NCBI GenBank assembly: GCA_023014485.1
Contig: JAJOZX010005796.1
Location: forward strand, 192,001-256,000
Reading direction: 5' to 3'
Length of the DNA stretch: 64,000 nt
Origin: Bathynomus jamesi
Taxonomy: Eukaryota; Arthropoda; Malacostraca; Isopoda; Cirolanidae
A model generated the notes under the pieces. It worked only from the letters and a program-made list of their open reading frames with translations, did not search any database and was not told the origin of the DNA. Both the position numbers and the translations under genes were made by a program. This document shows positions 1 to 8,997 of the stretch, piece by piece (position 1 is the stretch's first letter; the number at the start of each line of letters is the position of its first letter).

Positions 1-538
1 ACATTATGAAGTTCAGTATATCAGATGAACGTGGAAGGTCATTTTATATAATAAAAAATAACAGTGGACCCAGCACTGAGCCCTGTGGCACACCATGTTT
101 GACAAGCGCTTTAGTGGAGCAAACCTTATTTACTGATACAAAATTATATCTATCGGACAAATAACTTTTAAACCAATCACTGATTGCCCCTCTAAAGCCG
201 TAACAATACAATTTATTAAGTAGAATATTATGGTCTATTACATCAAACGCCTTACTCAAATCCATAAATATTGACATCATTATTTCTTTGTTCTCCTTAG
301 CTATATTTACATTTTCCATAAGATTTAAAATAGCCATTTCCGTTGTTCTATTATTACGGAAGCCATATTGATTTGGAGATAATAAATTGTAAGATTCTAA
401 ATATCGCTGCATTCTACTTTTTAAAATTTTTTCGAAAACTTTGCTGAACACAGATAATGAACACACCGGCCTGTAATTTGTTGCTAGTGTAGGATCACCC
501 CCTTTAAAAAGGGGTGTTATACAACCAGTTTTTAGCAT
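1..538 (-). pseudogene. Non-LTR retrotransposon reverse transcriptase fragment
   Basis: The leftward frame encodes the fingers and palm of a LINE reverse transcriptase: an N-terminal LFKGGDP...NYRPV block, a QYGFRNNRTT block, the first catalytic aspartate block (FMDLSKAFDVIDH), then GVPQGSVLGPLLF. An in-frame TAA at 44-46 falls where INDLP-type sequence is expected, and homologous-looking sequence (NDLPRSSDILNF) continues in the same frame to the window edge. So this is a dead copy cut by the window boundary, not a complete gene. The class (non-LTR, Jockey/CR1-like style) is secure from the motifs; the clade is not. Confidence 0.88.
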
Positions 539-540
539 TG

Positions 541-927
541 ATGGGAATATTCCTTTGAATAATAAGTTAATATAAGTTAATATAAGCTAATATGTTGATA
601 TCAGCTACAGCTAGCAGCATTTTTCCCTGCCCCTAGTCTTTTTGTGTACCTCCTTTGTCTTGGTTTATACATACATTTCTTCATATCCTTTTATATTTCA
701 GAAATGGAAAGTTAAAATAACCGCAGAGAAAAATATTTGGGGTTGGAGAATGTAGATTTTTTTTTTACCTAGTTTCTGAGCTCTGTAATGGAATCTGAGA
801 ATTTTGAAGTTGGTGTGTTCGGGGTATCTGAGAATTTTGTAGTATCATGTTTAATTTTTCAGCTTTTGCTGCTACTAATTCTACTAGTTGTTTGAATTAC
901 TTACCGTAATTTCTGCCATATGTTTTA
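541..927. other. Non-coding stretch left of Polinton 1
   Basis: AT-rich sequence with no open frame I can support. It holds a short direct repeat of TAAGTTAATATAAG (around 565-590). A splice-donor-like GTAAGT on the minus strand at 899-904 may belong to the sequence interrupted by Polinton 1, but this is weak. Confidence 0.4.
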
Positions 928-933
928 CATATG
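928..933. repeat. 6-bp target-site duplication (left) of Polinton 1
   Basis: CATATG lies directly before the AGTAGT terminus and recurs at 16876-16881 directly after the ACTACT terminus. Polintons characteristically make 6-bp duplications. Confidence 0.9.
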
Positions 934-1218
934 AGTAGTGTGACCGCAAAATGGAAGAGTGCAATGCAATATTGGTAAATGTTGCAAGTTGTTATGGAAC
1001 AAAGGGGAGGGGGATGTTGCACGTTGTTATGCAACAAAGGGGGGGATGTTGCAAGAGCAACAAGGGTTATGCAACTTGGAGGCGGAGTTATCACCCAAGA
1101 GAAAGAGAGAGAAGGAGAGAAAGGAAGAGGAGAGGTGTTCGCTCGGCAGCTGCCAAGCGCATATTTTTTTTTTTTTTTTTCTGTTTAAGGTGCTTTCAAC
1201 CCTGCTGGATTATTGACA

Positions 1219-1262
<44 letters not shown>

Positions 1263-1580
1263 CAAGCGCATATGAGGACTTCAGCCGAGCGGCCGTTGTT
1301 TTATAGGGTCCCTAATCAGCCAGTTGGCTTATCTGGCTGAGTTGCCAGTTTGCGCTATTTATTTAATTAAAGCATATATTCTAGCTTAATCAGTCAGTTG
1401 ACTTAGAAGGCCGAGTTGCCAGACTGTGCTGTTTATTTAATTAAAGCATATATTCTGGCTTAATCAACCAGCACCAACGGGCGCCATCAGTCAGTTGGCT
1501 TAGAAGGCTGAGTTGCCAGTTTGCGCTATTTATTTAATTAAGGCATATATTCTGTCTTATTCCGCCAGTTGGTTTAGAGA
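934..1580. repeat. Left terminal inverted repeat of Polinton 1
   Basis: Inverted counterpart of 16195-16875. Shared landmarks in order: the AGTAGT terminus, GAGAGTGCAATGCAAT-type sequence, short TGTTGCAAG/AACAAAGGGG repeats, a GAGGCGGAGTTATC block, GACTTCAGCCGAGCGGCCG, then 70-95-bp subrepeats containing GAGTTGCCAGTTTGCG and TTTATTTAATTAAAGCATAT. Open frames across this repeat are artefacts of purine-rich composition. Confidence 0.85.
1152..1273 (-). mobile_element. Short retroposed insertion with 13-bp target duplication
   Basis: The 13-mer GCCAAGCGCATAT occurs at 1152-1164 and again at 1261-1273. Between them lies a 96-bp insert with T-tracts at both ends (the right one over 30 T) around about 40 bp of unique sequence. 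Read on the minus strand this is a short polyadenylated transcript fragment. The structure fits LINE-mediated retroposition into the inverted repeat; the right inverted repeat lacks the insert. Confidence 0.75.
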
Positions 1581-1639
1581 AATGCCACGAATTTAAATGC
1601 AGATAATTCATAAAAGTTTTGGCTGGGTGTGTACATCTA

Positions 1640-1900
1640 TACGTGCGTCACGCGTTGGCACAGTGTACACACTGTTTATGTGCGTTAAAAGGAGCCGGGT
1701 TCGAACCCCTGTGCGTCCTACTGCGGTTGCTGCCCAGGGTGCCCTAATGATCCCCGTAGGTCTAAGGTGAGGCGTAAAACATCGAACAATTCGGACGGAA
1801 AGCAGAGGCGTGCCTATATATGCAAATTTCCGTTTAAAAGTAGGTCTAAGGTGGGGCGTAAAACGCCGAACAATTCGTACGGGGTGTTAAAACTTCGATC
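1640..1900 (+). mobile_element. tRNA-derived SINE-like fragment with repeated tail
   Basis: A B-box-like GGGTTCGAACCCC sits at about 1697. It is followed by a tail block (GTAGGTCTAAGGTG...AACAATTCGGACGGAAAGC) that occurs a second time at about 1840-1885. The same tail block follows tRNA-like units at about 21755-21820, so these are one SINE family. The A box is not clear here, so this copy is probably 5' truncated or rearranged. Confidence 0.6.
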
Positions 1901-1956
1901 AACTCGGACGTGGGAAAAAATGCCAGACCCCGTTATAGCAACACTCGATCATTTCG

Positions 1957-1960
<4 letters not shown>

Positions 1961-2013
<53 letters not shown>
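1961..2013. repeat. (CT)n microsatellite
   Basis: An uninterrupted CT tract of about 50 bp. The reading frames across it are artefacts. Confidence 0.95.
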
Positions 2014-2015
<2 letters not shown>

Positions 2016-2059
2016 CCTCCCTTCAACCCTCTCAAACCCCCTGATGGACAAAGCTAATA

Positions 2060-2862
2060 TCATCTTTCCACAACAAAAAATTGAATACATGTGATAAAAG
2101 GCCTTCTAATCTGAAATTATTATATATATATAATATATATAATATATATATATATAGATAGATATATATATAAGTTATATTTATTATCTTTCACATTTAA
2201 AGAAAGATAAGTTTGAAACAGATGTTTCTGTTTCTTTAATCACAGGATGGGTCATTTCAGTTCGCGCGATATCGCATTCAATGGTCAGTACATCACAACT
2301 CATTGTTTTTATCTATTCCTTTCTGCTCAAATATCATCCTTCGTTCGCATTTAAATAGAAAATTTGAAAACATGTTTCTTCAACAACAAAAATTTGAATA
2401 CATGTCATAAAAGGTCTTGCATTCTGAACGTTATCTCATATATATATATATATATATACACAAACACACACATATTGTTTATTTATCAGCAAATCTCACA
2501 AGAGTCGAGATTAGGTTTGCGTTTATAACTCACAGCTGTTTCATTTCGCGCGATATCGTATTCAGTGATACAGTAAATCACGCATATTTGCCATTATCTA
2601 TTCCTTTCTGCTCAAATATCATCCTTCGTTCGCATTTAAAGATAAAATTTGAGAACATGTTTCTTCAACAACAAAAATTTGAGTACATGCCATAAACGAT
2701 CTTCTAATCTGAACTTATGCACTATATATATATAATATATATATATATATATTCATTTTCGTTAGCGTTAAAAAATCTGAAACTTCTGTTGTCTTATCGA
2801 ATGTTCTTAGTTTTCCAAGAATATCGGCAAGATATGCATTTTAAATTATGCTCAAAGCACCA

Positions 2863-2915
<53 letters not shown>

Positions 2916-3010
2916 AAGTCTCACAAGATTCGAGATTGATTAGGTTTGCTTTTATACCTCACAGCTGTGGGTCATTTCAGTTCGCGCGATATCGTATTCA
3001 ATGATCCAGT
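2060..3010. repeat. Three degenerate direct repeats, about 290-430 bp each, carrying microsatellites
   Basis: Each unit contains the same blocks in the same order: a GGTCATTTCAGTTCGCGCGA-type block with the palindromic core CGCGATATCG (2249, 2541, 2970), CTATTCCTTTCTGCTCAAAT, ATCATCCTTCGTTCGCATTT, ATGTTTCTTCAACAACAAAA, and ACATG(T/C)CATAAA. Units differ mainly in an AT or CA microsatellite (AT at 2121-2172, 2441-2458, 2723-2752; CA at 2867-2912). No gene is visible. It lies in the left arm of Polinton 1 where capsid genes would normally be found. Confidence 0.8.
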
Positions 3011-3264
3011 TCATGACATGTCTTTGGCCATTATCTCTCTCTCTCGAATACAAGATCGAAAATCAAGTCGTTTCGCGTCTCTCTCCACGAATCGGAGCAG
3101 CTGACACACCCCAGATTTCACGGGACAACCAACCACATCCCTGTGGGGCGGCTCCCAGGACATCTGTTTGGCTGCTATGCAGGCCTACGCGTCAAACTCA
3201 GCCCAAAATTCACCGTCAACCAATAGGAAGCTAACGAATCTGTTTTGTGGGTTGGTCACAGGCC

Positions 3265-3302
3265 CCCTTATAAAGGGAGAATCTCAACGCAGAGCCTCAG
3301 TT
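3265..3302 (+). promoter_or_regulatory. TATA plus initiator core promoter in the Polinton left arm
   Basis: TATAAA at 3269-3274 is followed 30 bp downstream by TCAGTT (3297-3302), the arthropod initiator motif, with its A at about +1. The first ATG is at 3334, giving a short leader. Spacing and motif agree with a canonical arthropod RNA polymerase II promoter. Activity is inferred. Confidence 0.65.
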
Positions 3303-3333
3303 CATTCATTTTACGCCTAGTGCCTTATACACC

Positions 3334-3509
3334 ATGAGTCAAATATCTTTGTACAATTCCCCCGATCTGATTGGGGATGAAGACTTTTACGCTCAAACAA
3401 CGCTACACCTCTTCAATGCTATAGATCGGGGCAAACTTTTATCAACACAGAGTGTTATGGAAAATTGTAACGAAATGCAAGAACCGTTCAATGAAGACAC
3501 TGTTGAAAT
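3334..3509 (+). CDS. Candidate 5' leader exon for the Polinton polymerase transcript
   Basis: An ATG-started frame of 58 codons plus two bases begins MSQISLYNSPDLIG and ends at a strong splice donor (GAAAT followed by GTGAGT at 3510). Unspliced, it stops one codon later. A polypyrimidine-CAG acceptor at 8997, just before the polymerase region, is in matching phase: two bases here plus one there give ATA, then an acidic frame ACC GTG AAT GAC. The acceptor and following codons are conserved in Polinton 2 (50374). I therefore suggest a 5.5-kb intron passing over the opposite-strand ATPase-integrase block, similar in layout to the distant leader exon of adenovirus polymerase. Seen: promoter, ATG, donor, acceptor, phase. 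Inferred: that they are joined. It has no family match I recognise and could be a separate small gene. Confidence 0.45.
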
Positions 3510-3534
3510 GTGAGTAACTTATGAGTGTCATAAT

Positions 3535-4493
3535 TAGGGCGGTCAAAAGTCAATAAAGTCAAATTGTTTCCTCTGGGGCACTTTTCGCTGAAACGACTGA
3601 AAATGCAATAAAAACACCTGTAGGGGGTATATTACCAAAGTTAATAGGTCAACCAAAAGTCAACTTTTACCTGTTAGGTCAAAAAATAGCAATGAGGTAA
3701 ATAAAGTCAATTTTTTGGAATAAATAATTAAAATAACTAAAAATTGGCATCTTTTTGGTTAACTGGCAACTTCGCTGCTCGTATTTGTCTTATTCAGTTA
3801 TGTTATGAAGGAAGGAATTGTTTGCTGAAATAGGAACTCCTCCAGAACCGATTGTAACACGTTGGGCAAGCTGGCTGAACGCTGCTTTTTATTATGCAGA
3901 CAATTTTCCAAATGTGAAGACAATTGTGGAAAATTTTGAAGATGAAGGAATCATTGTTCAGAAGGCTAAAGAGAGTGTTGCTAATGAAAAACTGCCAAAG
4001 CAACAATGTCAATCAAAATGAATTATAGTTTGATTGCTAGCTTAGTGACTAGGATGGAAGCATCTGATTGCACCATTAGAGAGGCATATGAAACCATTTC
4101 TTCTATCAACCTTGGCGAAGATATGTGTTCAGTCAAACAATACATTGAAACAGAGACTCAAGACAAATGGTATTTGTGAAATAATAACCTCAGTAGACCT
4201 GAAATCTCACCAACAGTTTATGGTCAGCTTTTGCAATGTCAACCAACAACTGCCGCTGTAGAGAGATCTTTCTCCATGCTAATAAATTATTAAGTAAGGA
4301 TCGCAATTTTTTGCCAGAAAATGTCGGCAAATACTTCATAATTTACCACAATCGGTCAACTGATGTAGAAGAGCAAGAATAAGTAATTAAAGTATCGTTT
4401 TTATTATTGAAAGTAAAGGCAACTTTATAAGTCAATTTTTTCAATTCGTAAGGTCAACTTTCTTAATTTTTTCGGTCAACTTTTGACTGCCTA
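3535..4493 (+). mobile_element. hAT element with exact 8-bp target duplication
   Basis: The ends are TAGGGCGGTCAAAAGTCAA on the left and, reverse-complemented, TAGGCAGTCAAAAGTTGACC on the right. They are flanked by GTCATAAT at 3527-3534 and 4494-4501. The interior has further GGTCAAC/AAGTCAA-type subterminal motifs and a broken hAT transposase. The element lies 25 bp downstream of the splice donor at 3510. Confidence 0.9.
3818..4383 (+). pseudogene. hAT transposase C-terminal remnant
   Basis: The first open segment (67 codons from 3818) reads TPPEPIVTRWASWLNAAFYY, a hAT transposase block. After frame breaks the sequence continues with a dimerisation-region block (LLQCQPTTAAVERSFSML, then LSKDRNFLPENV, ending near 4383). 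The catalytic DDE parts are missing and several stops occur, so it cannot supply transposase. Confidence 0.82.
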
Positions 4494-4638
4494 GTCATAA
4501 TAATTGTTTTGAAAAATAGTTTGTATTATTTCTCGTTTATAATTAGTAATCTAGTGTCAATCGGTGCTAACTTATAAAAGACGTCAATAAATGCCTTTTC
4601 AAAAATATTTTCTATTCTCTGTTACCTCCGGATTATTT

Positions 4639-4641
<3 letters not shown>

Positions 4642-4693
<52 letters not shown>
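4642..4693. repeat. (AT)n microsatellite
   Basis: About 50 bp of alternating AT inside the left arm of Polinton 1. Confidence 0.95.
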
Positions 4694-4696
<3 letters not shown>

Positions 4697-4893
4697 TGTG
4701 TTTTTATTTGTAGGATTTTTAGAAATATTAAAACTTTTAAGAATTATCTGCAATTAAATTCGTAGCATTTCTCTTGGTGTTCTCGGCCTATATATAATGT
4801 TTCAACCGGTCTTAACTTACTTAACTTATAAAACCCGCAATAAAAGCGTTTTCAAAATTATTTTTAATTATTGCCTGTTTCCTCATATATATA

Positions 4894-5795
4894 CAGGGCG
4901 TCCCAAAAAAATGTATACACACTTTAAATAATTATAAAGGCAGTGTTTATTAAAATACATTTCATTTTCAAAATGTAATAGAATCTACAGACATTATTTA
5001 ATTGTTTTGTCAAAGCCTGTTTTCAAACTGACGTCCGTTCTGGTCCAGGCACTGCTGATAACGCGAAGCAATGGAATCGCAAACATCACGAAACATTTCG
5101 TTTGGTATTTGTGTGCATTCTCGTTCAATGGCTGCTCTCAATTCAGCGACTGTTGCAGGTTTTATAGCGTAGACTTTGTCTTTTAAGTATCCTCATAAAA
5201 AAAAGTCTAGTGGTGTGAGGTCTGGTGAACGCGGAGGGTATTCTACGAAACCCCTTCGTCCAATCCACATCCACATCGTGCCAAGTACCACTCGCAATAC
5301 TCCACTCTTCGGTCCGGATCATCATCTTCATTAATAGCATGGACTAATCTTGGAATGTAACTTTTCCATTGACAGCGCTTCAAAATGCGTTGGACAGACG
5401 ATTCTGAAATTCCTACCTCACGACTCGCTTGCCGCACAGATTTTCTTGGACTTTGGTGATACGTTTCCAGTACTCTTTCTTGCTTTGTGGGGCTTGTCGA
5501 TGTCCGTGGTCTTCCGGAACGCTTCTTGTGGACATTCTGAACAGTTCCATCGGCTTCAAACTTATCCCTAATTCGAGTGATGGTAAGTCGCGTTGGTGGA
5601 TCTGTTTGAAACCCTCCTAAACTGTCTTTGCACTTCAACTGCGTTTTCACACTTCCAGTAGCATTTTAGAATGAATTTCCTTTGTTCAAAACTTAGTCTG
5701 ACTGCCATTATTAATTCTAATGGGTTTAACTTGGAAAGAAAGAAACATCAATTGAACTATCAGCTGTTAAAGTGTGTATACATTTTTTTGGGACG

Positions 5796-5800
<5 letters not shown>
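4894..5800 (-). mobile_element. Tc1/mariner-type element, internally deleted
   Basis: The left end CAGGGCGTCCCAAAAAAATG and right end (reverse-complemented) TAGGGCGTCCCAAAAAAATG continue as matching inverted repeats through GTATACACACTTTAA, flanked by TA on both sides. It sits beside a long (TA)n tract. The minus strand carries a transposase with its middle missing. Confidence 0.88.
4990..5680 (-). pseudogene. Mariner-like transposase, catalytic core deleted
   Basis: The N-terminal part (about 5243-5650) contains a helix-turn-helix pair with [34 protein letters not shown] and SVQRILK...WKSYIPR blocks. It then jumps, after a frameshift, to the C-terminal catalytic block PPRSPDLTPLDFF (about 5190-5235), followed by LKDKVYAIKPATVAELR-type sequence. 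The segment with the first two catalytic aspartates is absent, so about 140 residues have been lost. It cannot encode an active enzyme. Confidence 0.85.

Positions 5801-5850
<50 letters not shown>
5801..5850. repeat. (TA)n microsatellite at a transposon boundary
   Basis: A TA tract directly abutting the Tc1/mariner end; the exact TA duplication cannot be placed within it. Confidence 0.9.
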
Positions 5851-5852
<2 letters not shown>

Positions 5853-6194
5853 GTCCATGGCTGTATCATAATGCCCGATTCCTAGCGATACATTTATGCT
5901 ATAGTACCGTTCCTCACCGCACAGGGTTGAACGAATAGTATTGTCTAAGCCCTAAGGTTATGCCTATTTTTCGCATTCATCGGTTCTTCTAAGAATCAGA
6001 AATATGATTTGTTCATTTTCAAGAGTTAAAAATTTGGTGGCTAACTGAAGTTCACATAACCCCACCTCATACGAATCACGCTCCAATTTAATGGGTCCAT
6101 GGAATTCTGTCACAAAGTTGGCGAGGGTGTTGTTAGGGTGTACAGACAGGGAGAAGGAGGACGGGAGTGTGACGTAGAAATGGTCAGGCGCCAT
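5830..6194 (-). pseudogene. Polinton structural-type protein, N-terminal remnant
   Basis: The ATG (6192-6194) opens MAPDHFYVTLPSSFSLSVHP, followed by a PNNTLANFVTEF block and YEVGLCELQ. After a frameshift near 5965 a YYSINVSLGIGHYDTAMDII block follows. This FY-x-TLPS / NT-x-x-F / W-or-YEVGL / GxY order is, as I recall it, common to uncharacterised proteins of invertebrate Polintons; whether it is a minor capsid protein is not established by this sequence. The gene ends at the (TA)n tract and Tc1/mariner insertion, so most of it is lost. It starts 8 bp after the integrase stop, in the same direction. Confidence 0.6.
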
Positions 6195-6202
6195 GTTGCA
6201 TA

Positions 6203-7247
6203 CTATTTAAGCTTCATTATTGCATCAGCTTTTATATAGGTGTTGAAACTTTCTGAGTAACCCAGCCATTTCGCCAGGTACATTTTTCTCTTTCCTGAGC
6301 CTTTGCTTCCTATAATTTTCTCAATTTTAAACACTTTTTCCTAAATTAAATGCCACTTTCTGCAACTCCTCGCGGTAAAAGGCTCCTGAGATCTCTTCCC
6401 CATTCAAATCTTCAATGTAATACATCATTATCTCACCTTTAGGCCTCATAGCCCTAACTTTAAAAATCTCACGTGTCCATCCTTGCTCAAATCCCTTCGC
6501 GAATTTATTCCCGAACGTGATAGCCTTACATAATCATTGATTTTGAAACGCGCAGAGTGTGGTGGTGGGTCCATCTCTTCTCACCTCTGGCGCGTACCTC
6601 TTTCTAAAACTTCGTTAGGCGTTGTGATCGTACGATGGTGTGAGCGGTTGTAGGATGAAGCCAATGACCGAACGTTTATATATCTGTATGGTTTTTATGT
6701 GTAAAATATCGGTGCATGCGTTCCTTTATGGTACGTTGAACTCTTTCAGCTAAAGAAGCCTTATGTATAGAATTGGTAGTGTATAGCTGATATTAAACTC
6801 TGCCAGCATGTTCTGAAAAGCGCGTCCTATAAATTCTTTCCCCATATCCGTACAAAAATAGCCAGGAATCCTGTTTTCTTTCAACATCAACGTTTTGGTC
6901 GCTTTAGCAACTGTTTCAGGCGATTTATTTTTCAGGGGAATTAGCCACAGTATCTAGAGAATACGTCTATTATGAATAGGATGTAGCGGTAACCGTCGTT
7001 ATACACTGAATATCTTTGCATGTCTGTTAAATCGCCTGCCAAATAGAGTCAATCGAGCAGCTGTTGTCTTGGCCGTTTTAAACCTTTTTCTCACCGGTTT
7101 ATGAAGTGTATAAGCATCCTGTTCCCGCAAAAATCTCTCAACATCTTTTTTCCTTACACCGTAAACACCTCTGTACAGTCTATTAACGCCACCATAGGAG
7201 GCGGGGTTAGAAATGTCATAATAGCGTTTACTTAATATGTTAGCCAT
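6203..7247 (-). pseudogene. Polinton integrase (rve type with C-terminal chromodomain), frameshifted
   Basis: The start MANILSKRYYDISNPASYGG leads into an N-terminal region with FLREQDAYTLHKPVRKRF, typical of Polinton integrases. Further blocks appear in different frames: VIDVFSRY (first catalytic D), TDMGKEFIGRAFQ (second D), KASLAERVQRTIKERM (catalytic E), a CSARFKINDYVRLS-like linker, and a final chromodomain (FKIEKIIGSK...YLAKWLGYSESFNTYI) ending at a TAG at 6203. At least four frame changes separate these blocks, so the copy is broken or the assembly has indel errors. Polinton 2 has lost this gene. The enzyme would insert element ends into target DNA; the 6-bp duplications are its footprint. 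Confidence 0.82.
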
Positions 7248-7963
7248 TTGCGTATTTTAGAGCACGTGGATAGGTTGCCGTTTGTTCTCTTCTTTCTCCT
7301 CTTCAGAGACACTGCTACTGCTGGGGGCGATGGCGTACTCAGTTGTGACACATGCGAGACTTGATCCAAGTCTTTTAACCTATTCAGATTACCTATCAAT
7401 GTTTTGGGGACATTTATTTGTTGTAGTCTTGCTTTAATATGCTTCCATCCTGTTGGTGAGGGTCTGTCCCACTTTCTCACCAGATCATGAACAATATCAA
7501 CGATATTGGATCCTTGTACCCTTGTTCCTTCAACAATGACCTCGCCTGTATCGGTCCACTGTATGATGGGGTCCTCACTCAATAGATTATAAAGACTTAA
7601 CCTTTATTCCTCAATGTATGTGGGAGGCTGTTTTTTAGCACATGTTCGAGTGTTGTGTTCCGTTGTTCTTTGGTTGGCATCGTCAGGTCCTGTGTCGCTA
7701 TGCTCAGCACTACTCGCGCTGTGCCTAATAACCACGGGGAGCTCTGTAGGATGCTTATAATCTTCGTACTCATGAAGAAATTTCTGCAAAGCCTCTTGGT
7801 ACAAGATTTTCTCATCAGGTGACTTTTCACTGTTTAATAGGGCTAGCAACTCGCTTTCCATTCTTTTAAGCCTACTTTTACGGGGTTCTAGAACCGTGTC
7901 TGGAGTCTTTGAACTTTGCAATGAAGCATACACCTCGTGCGGAATCACAACCACCTTCTTCAT
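7232..7963 (-). pseudogene. Conserved Polinton protein of unknown function, frameshifted
   Basis: The N-terminal part (MKKVVVIPHEVYASLQ, then LKRMESELLALLNSEKSPDE and YQEALQKFLHEYE) is a helical segment. After a frameshift near 7590-7605 the C-terminal part carries IQWTDTGEVIVEG, GSNIVDIVHDLVRKWDR and PTGWKHIKARLQQINVPKTL. I recognise this two-part protein as a frequent neighbour of Polinton integrases in invertebrates; its role is unknown. Its ATG shares one base with the stop of the upstream pX-like gene (TAATG), and its end overlaps the integrase start, which suggests compact, virus-like packing. Polinton 2 carries the same gene at 48733-49345. Confidence 0.72.
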
Positions 7964-8214
7964 TATATTAATCTAGTCAGTAAAGGACCCAAAACTGAAA
8001 ATAAGATGGGCAGGAATGATCCTCCTCTTTGTACAATAATGCGCTTTTTCTTACCCACAGTTTGACTTTTATGAGCGAGCGCTCGTATTATGTTCTTGTA
8101 ACGACGTAAGCGAGTCTTCTGAGAGGGTTTCATTGGTACATTACATTTTATAACATTAAGACAGATTTCACAGATGCATTTTAAAAAGTCAGAGTCGATA
8201 TTTTTAACAAACAT
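7963..8214 (-). CDS. Small Polinton protein, pX/Mu-like hydrophobic tail
   Basis: An intact 83-codon ORF. It has a cysteine pair region (FLKCICEICLNVI), a basic middle (KTRLRRYKNIIRALAHK, KKKRIIVQ) and a glycine-led hydrophobic end (GGSFLPILFSVLGPL). The basic-then-GGFLP-type layout resembles adenovirus core protein X/Mu and similar proteins described in adintoviruses; that assignment is inference. Both Polintons keep an open copy (see 49345-49605), which contrasts with the frameshifted genes around it. Likely role: DNA-condensing or membrane-active virion protein. Confidence 0.6.
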   Translation of the reverse strand: MFVKNIDSDFLKCICEICLNVIKCNVPMKPSQKTRLRRYKNIIRALAHKSQTVGKKKRIIVQRGGSFLPILFSVLGPLLTRLI

Positions 8215-8281
8215 CTGTTGCAGTGCCCGGGCAATCGTTGATAGATTTTTATTAATTCACGGTATTTCTTTAGCCTATTTG

Positions 8282-8908
8282 TCATTCTGGAATATACACC
8301 GTTTCAGGTTCGCTTGGGAATATATTCGTTCTTAGAAGCACCCTAAACGTGTTTCGCGGGTGAAGGTCACAAAGCAAATATCCATAACGCTGGTTTGTGG
8401 CCTCTTTATAAACCTCCAAAAACTCCTTACGCTGATTCGGGAACATTTGATTGGCTAATACCCCAATTTGTGATACATCTCTACGTTGCGCGAATAAGAC
8501 TAGATATTGTGTATTTAGCGACACATCGCGCATGTATCTATTTTTGAAAAATAGATTCTGATTGATGAAGAACACGCTTATGTTAAGGTGGTGGGAGAAT
8601 ACTGTAAATGTCTCGGCAAACGTTTTATCCATCTCCAACATGAGATCGTCAATTACAATGACTGTATGTTCATTTCCCTTTAACGAATTAACGTCATAGA
8701 CCCCCTTGTGGAACAAAATATCTCTTGGTACTCGTTGAACACTGATTGATACGTCGAATAGCACCATATAACTTTATGCACAAATTTTGAGAACATCTCC
8801 CTTTTCTTTAATGATTTTAAGCATAAACACAGTTTTACCACATCCTGTAGGTCCAGATATAATACATGTGGATGGGCTCGTGAACCTGAATTTTTCTACA
8901 GAATCCAT
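8282..8908 (-). pseudogene. Polinton DNA-packaging ATPase (FtsK/HerA-type), frameshifted
   Basis: The start ATG at 8906-8908 gives MDSVEKFRFTSPS, followed at once by a Walker A motif (SGPTGCGKT, about 8840-8870). A frame break near 8770 is followed by GVYDVNSL, Walker B (VIVIDDLM), a sensor-like region (ISVFFINQNLFFKN), and a C-terminal half ending FPSEPETVYIPE. About 208 residues, the usual size for Polinton ATPases. It would power DNA entry into a capsid, yet no capsid gene is recognisable in this element. It is divergent from the polymerase region: the polymerase-side acceptor lies about 90 bp upstream of its start. Confidence 0.85.
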
Positions 8909-8997
8909 TTCTAACACGTCACACTCCTAAGTGGCCATTTACAAAATATTACAAATATTGAGTGCTGCTCCTTATATTTTGTTTTCTTCTTCCACAG

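Noticed and set aside
951..1340. Overlapping open frames in the left inverted repeat of Polinton 1
   Set aside because: They run through purine-rich repeats and long T-tracts and are not conserved in the right inverted repeat.
3001..3234. 77-codon ORF upstream of the Polinton promoter
   Set aside because: It starts in repeat sequence, ends before the TATA box, and is not matched in Polinton 2.
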